Shown here: positions 39,501-54,500 of the stretch, in pieces | Layout of the letters: the number at the start of each line of letters is the position of its first letter | How positions within the stretch are numbered: the stretch's first letter is position 1 | Assembly (NCBI GenBank): GCA_963169105.1 | Contig: OY720643.1 | Span: forward strand, 129,136,041-129,200,040 | Direction of reading: 5' to 3' | Source: Ceriagrion tenellum | Taxonomy: Eukaryota; Arthropoda; Insecta; Odonata; Coenagrionidae | DNA: 64,000 bases | Made by a program: the position numbers and the translations under genes | Notes under the pieces: generated by a model | Databases searched by the model: none | What the model saw: the letters and a program-made list of their open reading frames with translations, nothing else | Told to the model about the DNA's origin: nothing

Positions 39501-42500
39501 TACCAATTTGCATTTGGTAATATTAACCTCTTAACTGAGGTAAGCAACTATAGAAGAAGGTGGGAATCGCTCCTCAGATGGAGAGTGGAACTATCGTCAT
39601 AGAAGAACGCAGCATGCGACAATGGTAGAATTCTGGGTGGGGAAGGCACCCATAGTCGTTCTATGAAATTCTTTTCCTATTCACCGCACACTTAGAGGAT
39701 ATAGCCACACATTATCTTCTATTTGCTCCTTTCTAGCATCATTAGCTGCATGAACATCTTCTACGACCTTCTCCACGCCACCATCGAGGACTTTGTACAT
39801 GTCCGACGTTTGTCTAAAAATCGGCCCCTAGGGCATTCCCCAGAAACGACGCTTGCCCTGAGAAATAAACTCAAGGCCTGGAAGCATTGGAAACGTCACC
39901 CCAACCCTCTGTCCCGCGCCTTGTTCATAACTCTACGGCGTCATTCATGCTTTCTCATTCTACAAGAACCACATCCGTGAAATAACGGAAGGAATTTGTG
40001 CCAATCCCAAAAGATTTTGGACCCTGATCAATGCTACGAGAAAGTCGCACAGAATCCCTACCTCTGTTTCCGTTAATGGACTATGTTTTCAAGGTGAAGA
40101 TTGCCCCCATGTATTCAACGAGTATTTTTGTGCCAACTTCAACACCGCCTCTCCAACCCTCCCCCTCCCTAAGCTTCAACCCATATGCCATCAGTCCCTT
40201 TGCTCTATCTCTACCAACCCCCACAAAGTTTTGTCCTATCTAACCGCACAACCCACGTCAAAGGCCACAGGATCCGACAATATTGCTTCTCTCTTCCTCT
40301 CTCGCACTGCTACCTCTCTTTGCATCACCGTCTCCATCCTCTTCAATAGGTTCTTCTCCATTGGTTCTTTTCCTGCTCACTGGAAAAACGCTAATGTCAC
40401 CCCAGTTTTAAAACATGGCCCCAAAAGTGCCATTGAGAATTATCGCCCAACGTCCATTTTACCTGTTCTATCCATAATTGTTGAGTGTACTATACATAGT
40501 CATCTTCTTCACTTTACCCTCCCCCACATCTCCCATCATCAGCACAGTTTCCTTCCTGGCAAATCGTGCCTCTCTAACCTCGTTTTAATGCACCACCACA
40601 TCACCCAATCTTTCGAATCAAACTCTCAACTTGATGTTTGCCATATCGACTTCTCCAAAGCCTTCGACACCGTAAATCACTCCTTACTTCTACATAAACT
40701 CCAATGCCGGTACAACATCCATGCAAATTACCTGTCTTTAATTCACAGCTTACTCAGCTCCCGTTTCCAACATGTATCCATTGATGGCACCTCTTCCTCT
40801 TACCTACCTGTTGTGTCTGGTGTACCACAGGGTAGCGTCCTTGGCCCTCTTCTGTTTTCACTCTATGTGGATGACATCACAGAGGGCATAATAATCCCTC
40901 TCGGCTGCAATATTCTGCTGTATGCAGACGATTGTAAAATTTTCAAGCAGGTTGATCGACCCTCCGACTCACATTTCCTTCAATCCGCCATCAACTTTGT
41001 TTCCGAATGATGCTGAACTTGGCAGCTGATAAACAACCCCTCAAAATCAGCTCTAATGGCCTTTTCATTAAAAAGCAAACCCCATTCACATTCTAACACC
41101 CTCTTAAATTATCCTATCCTTCCTGTGACTTCCCACTGTGACTTAGGAGTCATTCTTGATACGAAACTCAACTTTCATGACCACATTAGAATGATTGTGC
41201 GAAATGCTTGGCTATATTTGGCATGCTTTACCGCCTCACTGACATTCAAGACCCTAAGGCTCTGAAAACTGTCTTTTTCGGTTGTATTCTCCCCATCTTA
41301 GAAAACTGTGGACCAATTTGGTCTACCGCCTGCCCCACTACCTTGGATTTGCTCAACCGTCCAGTCAACTTCTTTCTCGCCATAGTTCGCCATCGAGTCC
41401 CCACCTAAAGAAGCTCAACCCGTGATCTCATCCTTTCCTCCCTTGGCATTTCTCATTTAACTCACCGCCGTGTCCTATCAGATATGATGTTCCTGCACAG
41501 AATCTTTAGCGGATCTCTACTGACCAATGAAGTACTCCCTCTCTTTCGTATTCTTGTTCCTCCCCGTCCATTATGCAGTAACTGTCTACTGCATACTCCC
41601 TGACTCCATCTTTCCATCTCCCAGTGCACTCTCTTCTACTGAATCCCCTCCTTATTTAACTCCTTGGCCTCGAAATATCCTTCCTTGGACCTCTTCTCCT
41701 CTGCCACCATTTTCAAATCCTCCCTGAAACGCCACTTAAATGATCCACCCCTCTCCAATCCCCAAGTCCCTTCCTATGCTTGTCTGATTATTGTTTTATT
41801 TAATGAATATTATGTTTTTGTTTGAAACGTTTATTTATTTATTGATTATGTCAGCCAATGTAATAGCCTTTGTGCCATTTTTGGTGGTGAAATAAATACA
41901 TAAATAAATAAAATTTCTCTGCTGAATAGAATTTTTTGCATGTGGTATCTCCTAAGCACCTTTTTTGAGCATTTTACCACTCTTTGATCATTTAATTGCA
42001 GCATTTGCGCTCTATGCTTCTGCCTGGGTTTTATGTCCAACTTATTACACAATCAGCATTTTAGTCTAGCTGTTTGATATTTAGATTTTTATAATTACAC
42101 GCCCCTTTCCTTAGGTTAGATAGTATAAGCACAAAAAATATAGGTCATTTTTTTTCTTATTATACATTCGATAGTGAATTATTCAAAACATAAAATGGTG
42201 GTGATTATTTCGGCACCAATTTTAGTTGACTTATTCATTGCCAAACTGTTATGTTAACCACCCTCAAATTTTCTTATTTAATGAGCATCCAGGTGAAACA
42301 TGGAACTAGCATACAATAATGGATATCCCTCAAGAGAAAATGAATTATTCAGTTTTTCTGGGTGATTGTCCTCATTGCCACGTAATATAGTCCTGTCTAC
42401 AAGCAGTGAAGCTGTGACAATGTCCTTTTCATACAATTTTTTTATCGCTCAATGTTTATTATCATAATATGTTTTGACATTTTGTGACGATACACCAAAT

Positions 42501-45500
42501 TCAGAAGCATACTTGGATCAGAAGCAAGGCAGTGGAGCTGCTAGAATCTTCTAGCAGATACTTGGAGGAGGGCAGCAATGAGGAAGATTTGCAGCTGGTG
42601 GCAATTGTTTCAGAGTGGATTGACAACTGTGGACCTCAGCCACGATTTCAGGCAAAGAACATTCCTGGCCTGAGACATGAACTTTTGTGCAAGTGGAAAC
42701 CAATTGAGATTTTCAAGCACTTTTTTGATGAAAATATTTGTGGCACAATAGCATGTCAAACTAATTTGTATACCAGTCAACAAATACAAGAAAAAAGTAG
42801 TAGGCAACTGATGAAAAGAAGTCAGGAAATGAACTGCATTTAAATTGATAAAGTGGAGTTGAAATTTTATTTGGAATACTCCTTTTACAGGGAATATTTC
42901 AAAAGCAAAAAATAGGTGATTTTTTTCTCATAACAGATAACCATCTGCTCCGATATTTTATGAAATGATATCAGAGATGCGATTTTTTTTGCAGCTCAAG
43001 TTTTTACACTTTGCAAACAATGAGGATTATCAGGCTGAAAGTCAAGTTGCACCAAAACTGTACAAGATAAAGCCCATCATGGACCATTTAGTGACATAAT
43101 TTTGGGAAAGTTACATCCCTGATTGGCTGCTGTCTGTAGATGAAAGCCTTTTGCAGTGGAAAGGCCACCTTTTGCGGAAAGTTTACATATCAAAACAGCG
43201 TTCAAGACCTGGGATACAATCATTTCAAATGTGCAACTCAAAAACAGGGTATGTGCGGAACATGCTGATGTACGCGGGAAGGGACTCTCAATTAGTTCAA
43301 AGACTAGAAGGCATTGACCTGTCAGACTTTTCAAGACCTTTGAGATTGGTCCTCACTCTCGCCCATGATTTGTTGAAGTAAGCCTATACTATCAGAATAA
43401 ATAATTACTTTAGTAGCCATTATTTATTTGACTTTTTAGCTACGTTTGAGGCCGATGCTATTGAAACTGAAAAAGAAGAATAGGAAAAATGTCCCGCAAA
43501 ATGTTGCGCATTAAAAATTTAAAAACTGGGGAAGAAGGTGTGGCCTATCATGGGAAACTAATGGCGATGAAATGGCGGAACAAAAGAGATGTGTGATTAT
43601 TGAATAGGATACATATTGATACTATGATGTATGTTCCAAGATGAGAAGGAACAAAAAGGAAACCTCAGGTGGGCATTGATTATAATGATACGATGTTTAT
43701 TTTTTGTTGAAAAGTCAACTAATTTTTTCCAAGCTATAATTTGCCCTTGACCTCAGAGATGAGCAAATGGATCAGTGCCTCCCTTAAGCCGGGATATTTT
43801 TTAAAAATGCTTATTCTCAAAAAGACGATAGTTAGAGCCGCATCTAAGTTTATTAATCATACCATGTGGATATCACATTTAATTTTCTTCTTCGATCATT
43901 TCACCTCTATTCTTGTGGGGAGTTCTCCCTTTGCAGCTCTTTTGCAACCAAGTGGAAGAAGCATTCTGCAGGGCACAGAGAAAAAAACCTTCCCATGCTC
44001 GAGTTGAATACTATAAGATGAGCTGGTATCTTGTAAAGGCCACTCAAATTGGATTTTTGAGCACATATTTTTCTTATATAATGCTGGAAGAATCATTTCC
44101 TTCATTAGTGCCGTGTAGATTCCCTTGGCGTGTTCGCTTGCTTATTCCTCGGCTGTTTCCGGATTTTGACTGTCTTGAGTACACACCGTCTGGTTTCTCT
44201 ACGATCCTGTCCAACCTATGCACCACATTGGACACTGCTTTTTGGATTGCGACCAGCACCTGGTGACCTCTTCGCCGATTTGTCGGTTTAGCCTACGAAA
44301 ATGCTGAGAGGAAACCAGAGCAAAACCCCACTATCTTTAAGGGAACAAATGGTTGGGATGGTAGCAGCCTGCCATTCCATATCAGATGTTGCCAGAAATT
44401 TTGGAGTTCGTCCAAATACCATTTCTAAATGGGTGCAGCAAGCAAGAGAAAATGTAGAGGACCTCAGCAGTCGGGCAAGAAGTAGAAGACCTCACTGCAC
44501 AACTATCGAGGATGACGACAGAATTCACCAGGCCCTTCTGGAGGAGCCCTTGAGAGCTGGAGGTGCCGCTTTGGTTGCAAGAGAGCTGCAAATATGCTGC
44601 AGCAATGACACTGCAAGGCATCCCCTTTGAGAGAGGGGGCTCTTCCACCGACAGCCGGCAAGGAAGCCACAGTTTACCGAGAAGCACAAAGCTCGCCGTA
44701 TGCATTTCGTAGCTGTGCATTTGGACATGCCCCAAGTATATTGGGATCTTGCCATGTTCTCCGATGAGAAAACGTTCTGTTTGGATGAAGATGGAATGGT
44801 ACACCTTTGGTGCCCACCCCTAACAAGGTAAATTGCCGCATATTGAACGATATTTATTGAGTTAGTTAAGGGGCAATCCTATTACCTACCTCTCAGAAGA
44901 TGAAATATTTTAAGTAAACTCTAATTTAACCTTTGAAGCAATAAAAACAGTCATTCGTTACTTTAAAGCAGTGAACTCTCATGACAATGTATCCTATTCA
45001 TTCATCATTTAGATATGAACCAATCAACATACTTCGACAGTGAAGATCTGGGCGCATCTCCGTAAGTTTCTGGGGAGCAATAACCTCCGCTGGTCTAGGG
45101 CCATTGGTGAGGACCCAGACCAGGATGACTGCGCTAAACTACGCGTGCATTTTAGAGGAATATTTGTTGCCATACGCAGCAGAGATAGTGCCTGAAGGTG
45201 AGGCGGTGACATTCTTGCACGACAATTCAATGGTTCAGGCAATGAAGCCTGGAATTTCTTCACCCAGCATCAAAATATAGATGTTATCAACTGGCCAGCT
45301 CGGTCACCGGACCTCAATCCCATTGAAAATGTTTGGGGAATAACAGTACAGGAGAGGGCGGATGACAACATCACGGCAATTGAAGAACTGGATGCCCACG
45401 TAAGGGAGATGTGGAATTCCCTTAGGCGTCATCCTTGAATATTCGAGAAATTGATTGGCTCAATGAGAACCCGCCTTCAGGAAGTGCTAGATGCAGGAGG

Positions 45501-48500
45501 GGATGCAATAAAATATTACATTTAAAGCTTTAGACGTATATATTATAAACTTGAATGATTTCATTAATAAAATCATAATATGTCTACATAATTAGATCCG
45601 GGTGCGTCGAATAGTACCGTTTAAGCTATTCATCATCCTCATTAAAATAGTGCATAAGTTCCATCACTACTTTCGTTATAATCTCACTTAGATTTCTCTT
45701 ATTGATCTTCACTGATGATCTGAAAGGTGCAATGCTCGGCTAAATCTTATAGTACTGCAAAGAAAAGTTATTGTGCAATTCAGTATACGACAAGCCAAAA
45801 ACCAATTATTTAAGGAAAAGCCTATTACCCTGCCACATGGTGTTAAGCTTACTCGCATGAAAATACAACTCTCCATATAGTTTTCTTTATCAATCAGATG
45901 GCTTTGGCATTGTTCTATTTATAAGTATTCACTGTGCTACTAGGATGAATATAATATTGACATGACTAAAAAGAGAGAACTCTTAGTATTTTCCACACTT
46001 AAAACTTTAATTCCCGACCCAGGTTTCGACTGCCTTGCAATCATTATCAAAGGTGACCTTTCTAACTTTTGAAAATGATTGCAAGGCAGTCGAAACCTGG
46101 GTCGGGAATTAAAGTTTTAAGTGTGGAAAATACTAAGAGTTCTCTCTTTTTAGTCATGTCAGTAGCGTAATTCCACAAAGTTACGCCTTCAACCATTAAG
46201 TTTATGAATATAATGTGTTTGATTTCTCTCAAAAGGAAAGAAACAATAAGGAGGAACATGCTACTATTAAGTAGCAAAAATCTATAAAAACCTTCACATA
46301 AAGGAAGCTTTATTTATCGCAATGAATGTACGGAAATACCATCATATCTACATTCATTTAGGGAACAGCACTAAAAGTATTATGGCGAGCAAAAGTCACG
46401 CAAAGAAGTGACCGGTTAAAGTAAGATTAATAGCAACCAGGAGTTCTGCGTGAACTTGAACATCATAAAATTAAAGCCTCTATCAGCATTTCACAATCCC
46501 AGTCAATTTGAATATTTTGATTTTTTGCAGATGATTTCTCAAATGTATATTAAACTTTTACTGCTTTCGTCTGATCGCGGTAACACAGAATTAGTTTATT
46601 AATTACAAAATGAGAAATGTTAGGCTCACAGCAGTATCGACAGTGTGTGGAGAGTGATTGGCTTCCTTTCGCTCACAAATCATCGCATTTCTTTTGTCGT
46701 GATCATAATTAAATTTGTGTACGCTCATGCTTTGGAAGTATGCGTCGGTTTTTGAGTGAGTTGGAACCAAGTGAACAACACATCGAGGAAAATGTGGACA
46801 ATGATTTGGAAGGCGAATGTGATCACAGGCCTACGCTTAGTATTTCTACGGATGAACAATGTGCTGCTGGACCTAGTTTTAGGCCAAGCCTATAAATAGT
46901 CTTAGTTCTTCTGAACCTCGATTTAATGTAAGGCAAAGTACGTCGAACACTGAGGGAAGTGTAGGCCTAGTGCCGAGGCCTTCTGTAGGCACACCAAAGG
47001 TGCCGGCCTCTTTCATTTGGGACTTCTTACCAAATGCGCAGACAAAACAACTGCCGAGTACAATTTTTGTTTAAATACATTTAAACTCTCCATTGGCTTT
47101 ACAACAAGTTTGCTCCGTCATTTGCAGAGCAAACACACGCTGAATTATCAGCAGTTATTCAAAAAAGATGCTAGTAAGAAAAGTGCCATAGGGCTAGAGG
47201 CGTGTAGGCCTAACCCTAGGCCAGTAAGCCAAGGCTTAGCCTCCTCCACTCTCCAAGAAACGCTCACAAATATGGCTGGTCTCAAGCGGAAATGGCCATC
47301 TGACCATCCATCTGCCAAGAAAGTCACGAGGTAAGTCTATATATCTTTCCTCAAGTTCTAGTACCTAGGCCTATTTAAGGTAGCCCCCAGCAAATGGATT
47401 CACAGGGTGGCGATCGTCGGGGAACCCCTGGAATTGTCAGGGAATTTAAATTTCTGGAAAAGTCAGGGAATAGTTGGGGAATTCTCATCACTGTCAGGGA
47501 GAACATGGGATTTTAAACCTTTTATTTTCCTACCACTTAGTTTATTAAATAATTTAAAGGTTTCGTATAATGTGGATGATTTTAATTATTAATGTTTACA
47601 TTTTTACATCAGGACATACCTTTGGAAAGTAGCCACCTTGATTCACCTTACTTACAGCGGCCTCCTGCTGAGAGAGAGAGGGGCTGCTAAGGGTTGGGGA
47701 GTTAAGCAGAGTGCCACGAGAAGGGCACGGCGTCCTGCTGAGTGGCGTTCCAAAACAGTCAAAAAACATACCTGAGCGCTTCGTCGCCACGAGAGAGCTC
47801 CGTAGAGAGAAGTACAGAAAATTCTCATGCTACTCGTAGCAGGGAAAGCATTTTCCTTAGAGAGACTTTGGTGTGAAAGGGTTAATGAGTGCTGTACTCT
47901 GTTCTATTCTTGAAAAAATATAACATCCCGTTTAAAAACCTGAATGCAGACTGAATACCACTTGGTATTCCTTGAAATTCCTTTGAACCGATGGCGAATC
48001 ATAAGGCTCGAGTCGTTCAATCATCCAATTCCATTACATAGTCATAATAGTAAAATACAAACGTATGACCTCTTTGCGTGTTAAAGACAGTTTTTATGTC
48101 AGCGTTAACATAAACACCCAGACATGTTATTCTCAGCAGATACCCTTGTATGAGTCGTAGAGATGAAAATTCAAACATGTACAATACATGAAGGATCTCA
48201 GATTTTACCGGCGTATCTGATGGATAAAGGTTTCTCGGGTCTTCCACCGAATGAGCAGGTCCATGGGGCCCAATGTTTCGGAGAACGACTTGTCCTCCAT
48301 CTTCAGTGGGGGGGTGGGGGGGGGTTCAGCTTCTGAAGCTTCGGAAGCTGAACCCCCCCTGAAGATGGAGGACAAGTCGTTCTCCGAAACATTGGGCCCC
48401 ATGGACCTGCTCATCCGGTGGAAGACCCGAGAAACCTTTATCCATGTACAATACATTTTTGACAAACAGAACAATTTCTCCAGTTGGTCTCTGAAAAATA

Positions 48501-51500
48501 GCGATCACGATTTTAAATCTTTCGGTAAAAATGTCAACCAGTCCCTAAAAGCCCGTATTTATCCGTGTATCCGGAATACATAATGGAAGTGGGTGATGCT
48601 GAACACGTGACACTTGCAGAGAAGGCGTTTGAGCTGTGGGGTAGGGAGATTAATATAAAATTTGAAAGGGATCCGAGAAATCCGGTTTTTATTATTTCAG
48701 ATCGAATTGGAATTCACCGATATATAAAACCATCCATGTCATGTATGTTTCCTTTTTACCGACCTGGCCAAGTATTATCTCATGCTGAACATCCAAATGA
48801 AGGAAAGGATCACATGCATAACTACAAAAGTTTTTGTGATTGGGACCATGAGGGAACTGTTATAAATTACCATTATATATGAATGCCGAACAATAAATAA
48901 TAATAACACACACAAGGTGTACTAATTTTGTTTTTTTTTTCAAATATGTTCAAAATAAATGTGTTAACCTTATACTCTGTTTCATTTCATAAAAACCCCC
49001 AAGTTCCGCTGATCACCTGCAGTGACCACCTTGACAGCTATTTACGTAATGAGGAAATGATTCAACGTGACTTTAGGACCTTGAATCATTGTACGAATAA
49101 CATTATGCTGAAAATTACATTGTAATTTTATGATGGGAGGATTATATGCATTTTTTTGGATTATTTAATAGGCGACCCGGAAGAGGACCAAATTGATGTA
49201 ATCGTATTTTACTAATCGGTGTAAGTCGTAGCACCTTGACAATGTGACTTAATACTTTGAATGGAAAATACACTATTTGCTGTAGGCCTAGTAAAGTTGC
49301 CTGGTATAGGGTTACGAGAAAAATTTAGATGATGATCGAGATCGGTTTGGGTATAGTTATTTATAGAATAAGTATAAGTGTTGCAAACTTTTCATAGATG
49401 AAGCAAATCACAGTATGGTTGAGTTGGGAGACAGTATATGATAATGGTTTACAGGTACAAGCTGTTGAAAGAAAACGTTGCCAATAAACCACGAAAATCG
49501 TGTATCTTTTTGTCTGCATTTCGGGATTGTATGGTAAGTGATCGGAACTGAGCCATTCTCTGTGACCTCCACTCTCAGTAAGATATAGACTGCTAAGGGT
49601 CTTAACCCCAAATTAGTCTCACTTCATGTCTCACTAAGGAGATGGCAAGATTCTACAGAGAAATGCTATCAACGTTGCGAATGGAACCTCGTGAAGACAT
49701 CAAGGCCTTTGCCAACCGTATTCGGACAATCAATGCACGGACCTAAGAGGCTACAGGAACACCCACTAATGTTACAGCCTTAGGTTACAAAGCAGATCAA
49801 CGAGCCTTAGACACCTTCCTGAGAGGGCTTCCCAGAGAGCTGGGGAGGCAATGCCGCCGCAATCTGTGCCTTCCAGTTTCGACGCAGCAATAGAGACTGC
49901 CGTGTGAGTCCCAGAGGTAGAACGGACTCCACACCCACCGTCCCTTGTGAGGAGGATCTTCCGAGCGTCAGCGAGCGAAAGTTGCTTCTCTTGCGGCAAG
50001 GTAGGGCATTTCCCGAGGGAGTGTCCAAATGGCCGTCATTGTTTTTCATGAGGTGGTAGAGGGCATCTTGTGAGGGAGTGCAGGAGTCGTAGCTGCTCCG
50101 CCATTTCAGGAGATTTAAATGGGGCCGGCCAAACCGCAGATTCCGGCCCCAGGTAAATATGATACTTCCCAGGGTGGAAGGGGCAGAGGATATAAAGGAC
50201 CTGGTGTCTCACGTACTGGTCACCGGTCGAGAATGTCGAATGTTTGTAGACACAGGGGTGCAGATATCACTAATTTTATGCACCGTGTGTGGCGCAGAGG
50301 GGGTGAGGAGATCCCCATATAAAGTATCAAAGTATGAAGTATGTGATGAGATTGGCTATATTGGAACCTATTTGCAATGTTTGGCCAAAAGCGAAATTCC
50401 CTTGGATTTTAATAATGTAAAACAGAAACAAGAAGGGATTTAGAAATAAGTAAAATATTAGGCCATGTAATGTAGGGATGGCCAAACCATGTGGACCAAG
50501 GGTTGAGTTCCTACTTTATAAGACGGAATGAGTTGACAGTGGAACAAAATATACTAATGTGGGGGCATAGAGTTGTAGTTCCAAAAACCTTGAGGGAATC
50601 TATTTTAAATGATTTACATACGGGGCATTTGGGTATAGTTGAAATGAAATCAGCGGCCCACTCCTACATTTGGTGGCCATCTATTGACAATGATATTCAG
50701 TGTATTGCCCACAGTTGTTCATTGTGTCTTGTAGAAAGGCAAAACCCTCCTAAAAGTTATGTACATGTGTGGGATTACCCAGATAAACCGTGGAAAAGAA
50801 TCCATGTCAACTTTTTGGGACCATTCAATTCAAAATTAATATTTAGTAGTAGTCGATGCCCATAACAAATCGTTGGAAGAGGAAGAACTCAGTTCAACCA
50901 CAGCCAAATAGACAATTTCTAAATTAAGACTGATGTTAGCTAGATTCGGTCTACCAGAACTCTGTGCATCGGACAATGGCCCTCCTTTCTCTTCCTCTGA
51001 GTTTAAACAGTTTTTAAAATTAAATGGGGTTAAACACACTTTAACACCACTCTATCACCCTGCTAGCAATGGGCAAGCACAGAATTCAGTAAAGACCATA
51101 AAAAAAAGACTTAAACAAGCAGTACTGGCTAAAGTAAACACAGAATTGGCCTTGAGTCGGTTCCTGTTTTGCATACAGAAATAGTGTTCATAGCACGACA
51201 AGGGAAACCCCAGCGAAACTGATGTTTAATCTAAATCTGATAGCCCGACTGGATTTACTTAGACCATCTCTTACCAACACAGTACAGGAAAATCAGGCCA
51301 AACAGATTGAAAGTGCGGGTGGTAGTAAAACTAGACTCTTCACTGTGGGACAGCCTGTACTGATCGGGACTATACGGGGAGAAGTAAATGGGTGGAAGGT
51401 ACAATGGTAAAAATTTAAACTCCGGTATCATACCTAGTAAAACTGGAGTCAGTGTTGGTATGGAAAAGGCATATTGATCAACTCATTGCAATGCACACAC

Positions 51501-54500
51501 CATTAGACCCTGTAGTTAGTCAGTCAGTTAAAAAGAAGTCAATGTTGCCAAATGAAATTCAAATAGACGCTGAAAATACAGAATGTGTTCCAAACAGAAC
51601 AGAGGAACCAATCGATGGCCATTCCAATCCCCCACACAATCACAAGATCCCAGATTGTCACAAAACCCAGGAAATTCCCAAACGGAGGTATCCACGTCGA
51701 AATAGGAAACCTGTTGTCAGGATGGATTAAAAAGTATTTATTGGTTGTTCCCCATTGTTTAACATTTGCCTTTGTTAAATATTTGTTGTTGTTAAATTGT
51801 TAGCTTGTTAAATTGGAGACTGTTTGGAATGGAATATTATTTATTTATACTGTTGTTGTTATAATTTAATATTATATTGGATAATGTTGTTGTTATGGTG
51901 TTAAGATATTCTTCATACATATCTAAGGTGATCATGCTATCTTTTGCTGAAGTTTGAATATTTTTTTGAAGCTGGATGATGTTAAGTTTGAGTTTATTTT
52001 ATGATTAATGTCATATTTTATTTATCTAAAGGGGGAGGATTTAATGTAATGTATGTGGTTCAAAAATAAACACATTGGTGGAGCCACTTTCCTCGCCTCT
52101 CCCGTGATCAGCTGTTCAACCTGCAGTCGTCATTCATGCCCTAGCCCTGCCTGTAGTAAGGTCTATCTACCATGCTTGCCTAGTAGCTACGGAGTTGCTC
52201 ATCTTGGGTCTAACCTTTTTATCTAGTAGACACCATCACACTTCTTATAAGAGTAAGCTATCCAATAAAACTACACTTACATGTGGAGTGCCTCAAGGAT
52301 CTGTCCTAGGACCCTTTTTATTCATAGATTATGTAAAAGATCTTCCCAATCATTTAGGGATAGCACCCATTTTATATGCTGACCCAATATTAATCACCTC
52401 CAACAACGACTAAAATAGAGCATGGCAAACAACTACTGACATGCTAAACAGAGCAAGCGAATGGTTCTTAGGCAATTAATTATTTTTGAATGAAAATAAG
52501 AATTTAAAATATACTTTTGGACTAAAAGAAACAGAATGCAATCAATTCAGTTAAACTCTTGGGTTTTCACTTGGACTGTAGGCTGTCCTGGGATATTCAC
52601 ATTGATGAATTGTGCAAAAAGATCAGTAGTCTTATACCTAATGAGAATACTGAAACAAATCGTATCTGAGAAGTGTTGATGAATGTTTACTATGCATTTT
52701 TCCAAAGTCACATCAGCTATGGTTTAATACTGTGGGGCAATGCTCCCAATACAAAAAAGGTACTGTATGTGTATGGTTGTAAATTGACTGTTCTCTTGGT
52801 ACCAATTGTGAATTTTGTATTTTATTTTTAGGTATGTGTATGTTTGAAAATTGACGACATCTATTCCGATGTACATTCGGCTAATGATCTAATAAATATT
52901 ATCATTATCATTAGCCCGCCCTTTTTCCTGACTTGGCTTGTCAACTCGGCAACCTGCCATCAATGATACTCGGTTCTTGGGCTTTCTATTTTAGTGGGAT
53001 GTGCTAGTGATTTTGTGATCCTTAGCTGTGTGCAAGTTTGTTTCATTGCGGTCTTGTTCGTGGCTTTCGTGGTCAGCGCTTATTATCTGTCCTGGTTATT
53101 CTTACTTTGAGACATATTTATTTTAGTCACTTCGAAAATCCAAAAAATAATCTAAACCGTTATGATTGACATCAGCAACGATTTTATTTTATAATTGAAT
53201 ATCAATTAAATGAACTACTGACCCCCTGAGTGAATTTGTGCATTCACTGGTCCTTAATAATCCTTTGGTTCGCCAAGTCTTAGGGATTCTCTGGGATGTG
53301 TTCACAATTTATGTCTCAGAGCTAACAGACTGTTTGGAAATTTCCTCATAATGCCATGGTGCTGGTTAGTCTTTAGGAATGAAGTATATTTCAGTTTTAA
53401 GGTCCTGCCTACTTCTATGAGTGTATCTGTGTTGCTGTGGTTAAGAGCTCTAATGCTTGACATGGTCCGAGGTATATGATGCTTGAACTTATTTTAATTG
53501 AAATCAATAAAGGACTCAGAACTTTGTTTTTTGTATGCTCAATGATATTAGCAAGGGTACTAGTTCTTGAGCTTTCCGTGTTTGTGAATGTGCTAATAAT
53601 TTTTTGATCCTTTGCTATGTGGTAGTTTGTTTCTTTAGTGATCTTCTTCATGACTTGGGTGGACAGTGCTAATTATCTGTGCTTGATGTTATTACTTTGA
53701 GGCAATATCTTTTAGCCACATCTAAAGGCAAAGAATTACCTGAACTGAAATGATTGAAATGGTTTTCAATGAGTGAAGTTACTTCAGCCCACATTGTCCT
53801 TGACTTTTTTCATGTGAATTTATGATGGTGGAATATTGTGACCATAGCTCATACCATTGAAAGCAGTTAAATAAACATTGTCTGGTATCAATTGTGCTTT
53901 CCATCTGTTTCCCTATTGTATATTCCTTTTTATTTTCCTTCAGAACTTATGTCTTTCTGATAAAGGTTGCCCTCGTAGGCCTATGGCTACTCCAGCAGAA
54001 CAGTACATTTCATGCTCAATACCTCATTTCTGCTAGAAATATTTTAATAGTTCGATATATGACATTAAAATTGACAGCTATTTTTCCATTGTTTATCATG
54101 TTATAAGCTATGTAGATCAAGCGACTTTTGTTGGATAATTCCACTGGTAGTTCACTAGCAGAACATACGATAATCAGTTGTTCCGTGAATATTCCGTGGG
54201 GAAGTAGGAGCCATTCTTTAAACATTTCAATTCTGGGTGAAAATTAGGTAGGAACCGACAGGGTAAAATAAGATGAGAGGTAATGATAACTGGGAAAGGG
54301 ATGATTTATCTTCCTGTCCATACTCGACATGGGATCCGATCCTTACCTTAAAGCCGCGAATATGGCAAAGATTGAATCTCTATCATTAAATTTACAATTA
54401 ATTGAGTTTACTTATTATTCATTATAATTATAATTCATGGAATCACCATCCATCCTATTGAAATCGACGTTATTTACTTTTATTCCCCAATATAAGCAAA

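Noticed and set aside
44382..44804. Minus-strand frame of 140 codons
   Set aside because: It is the shadow of the Tc1 transposase first exon.
46741..47332. BED finger as part of a host ZBED gene
   Set aside because: Frame breaks and a lost cysteine, with no catalytic or regulatory exon nearby, argue for a transposon remnant.
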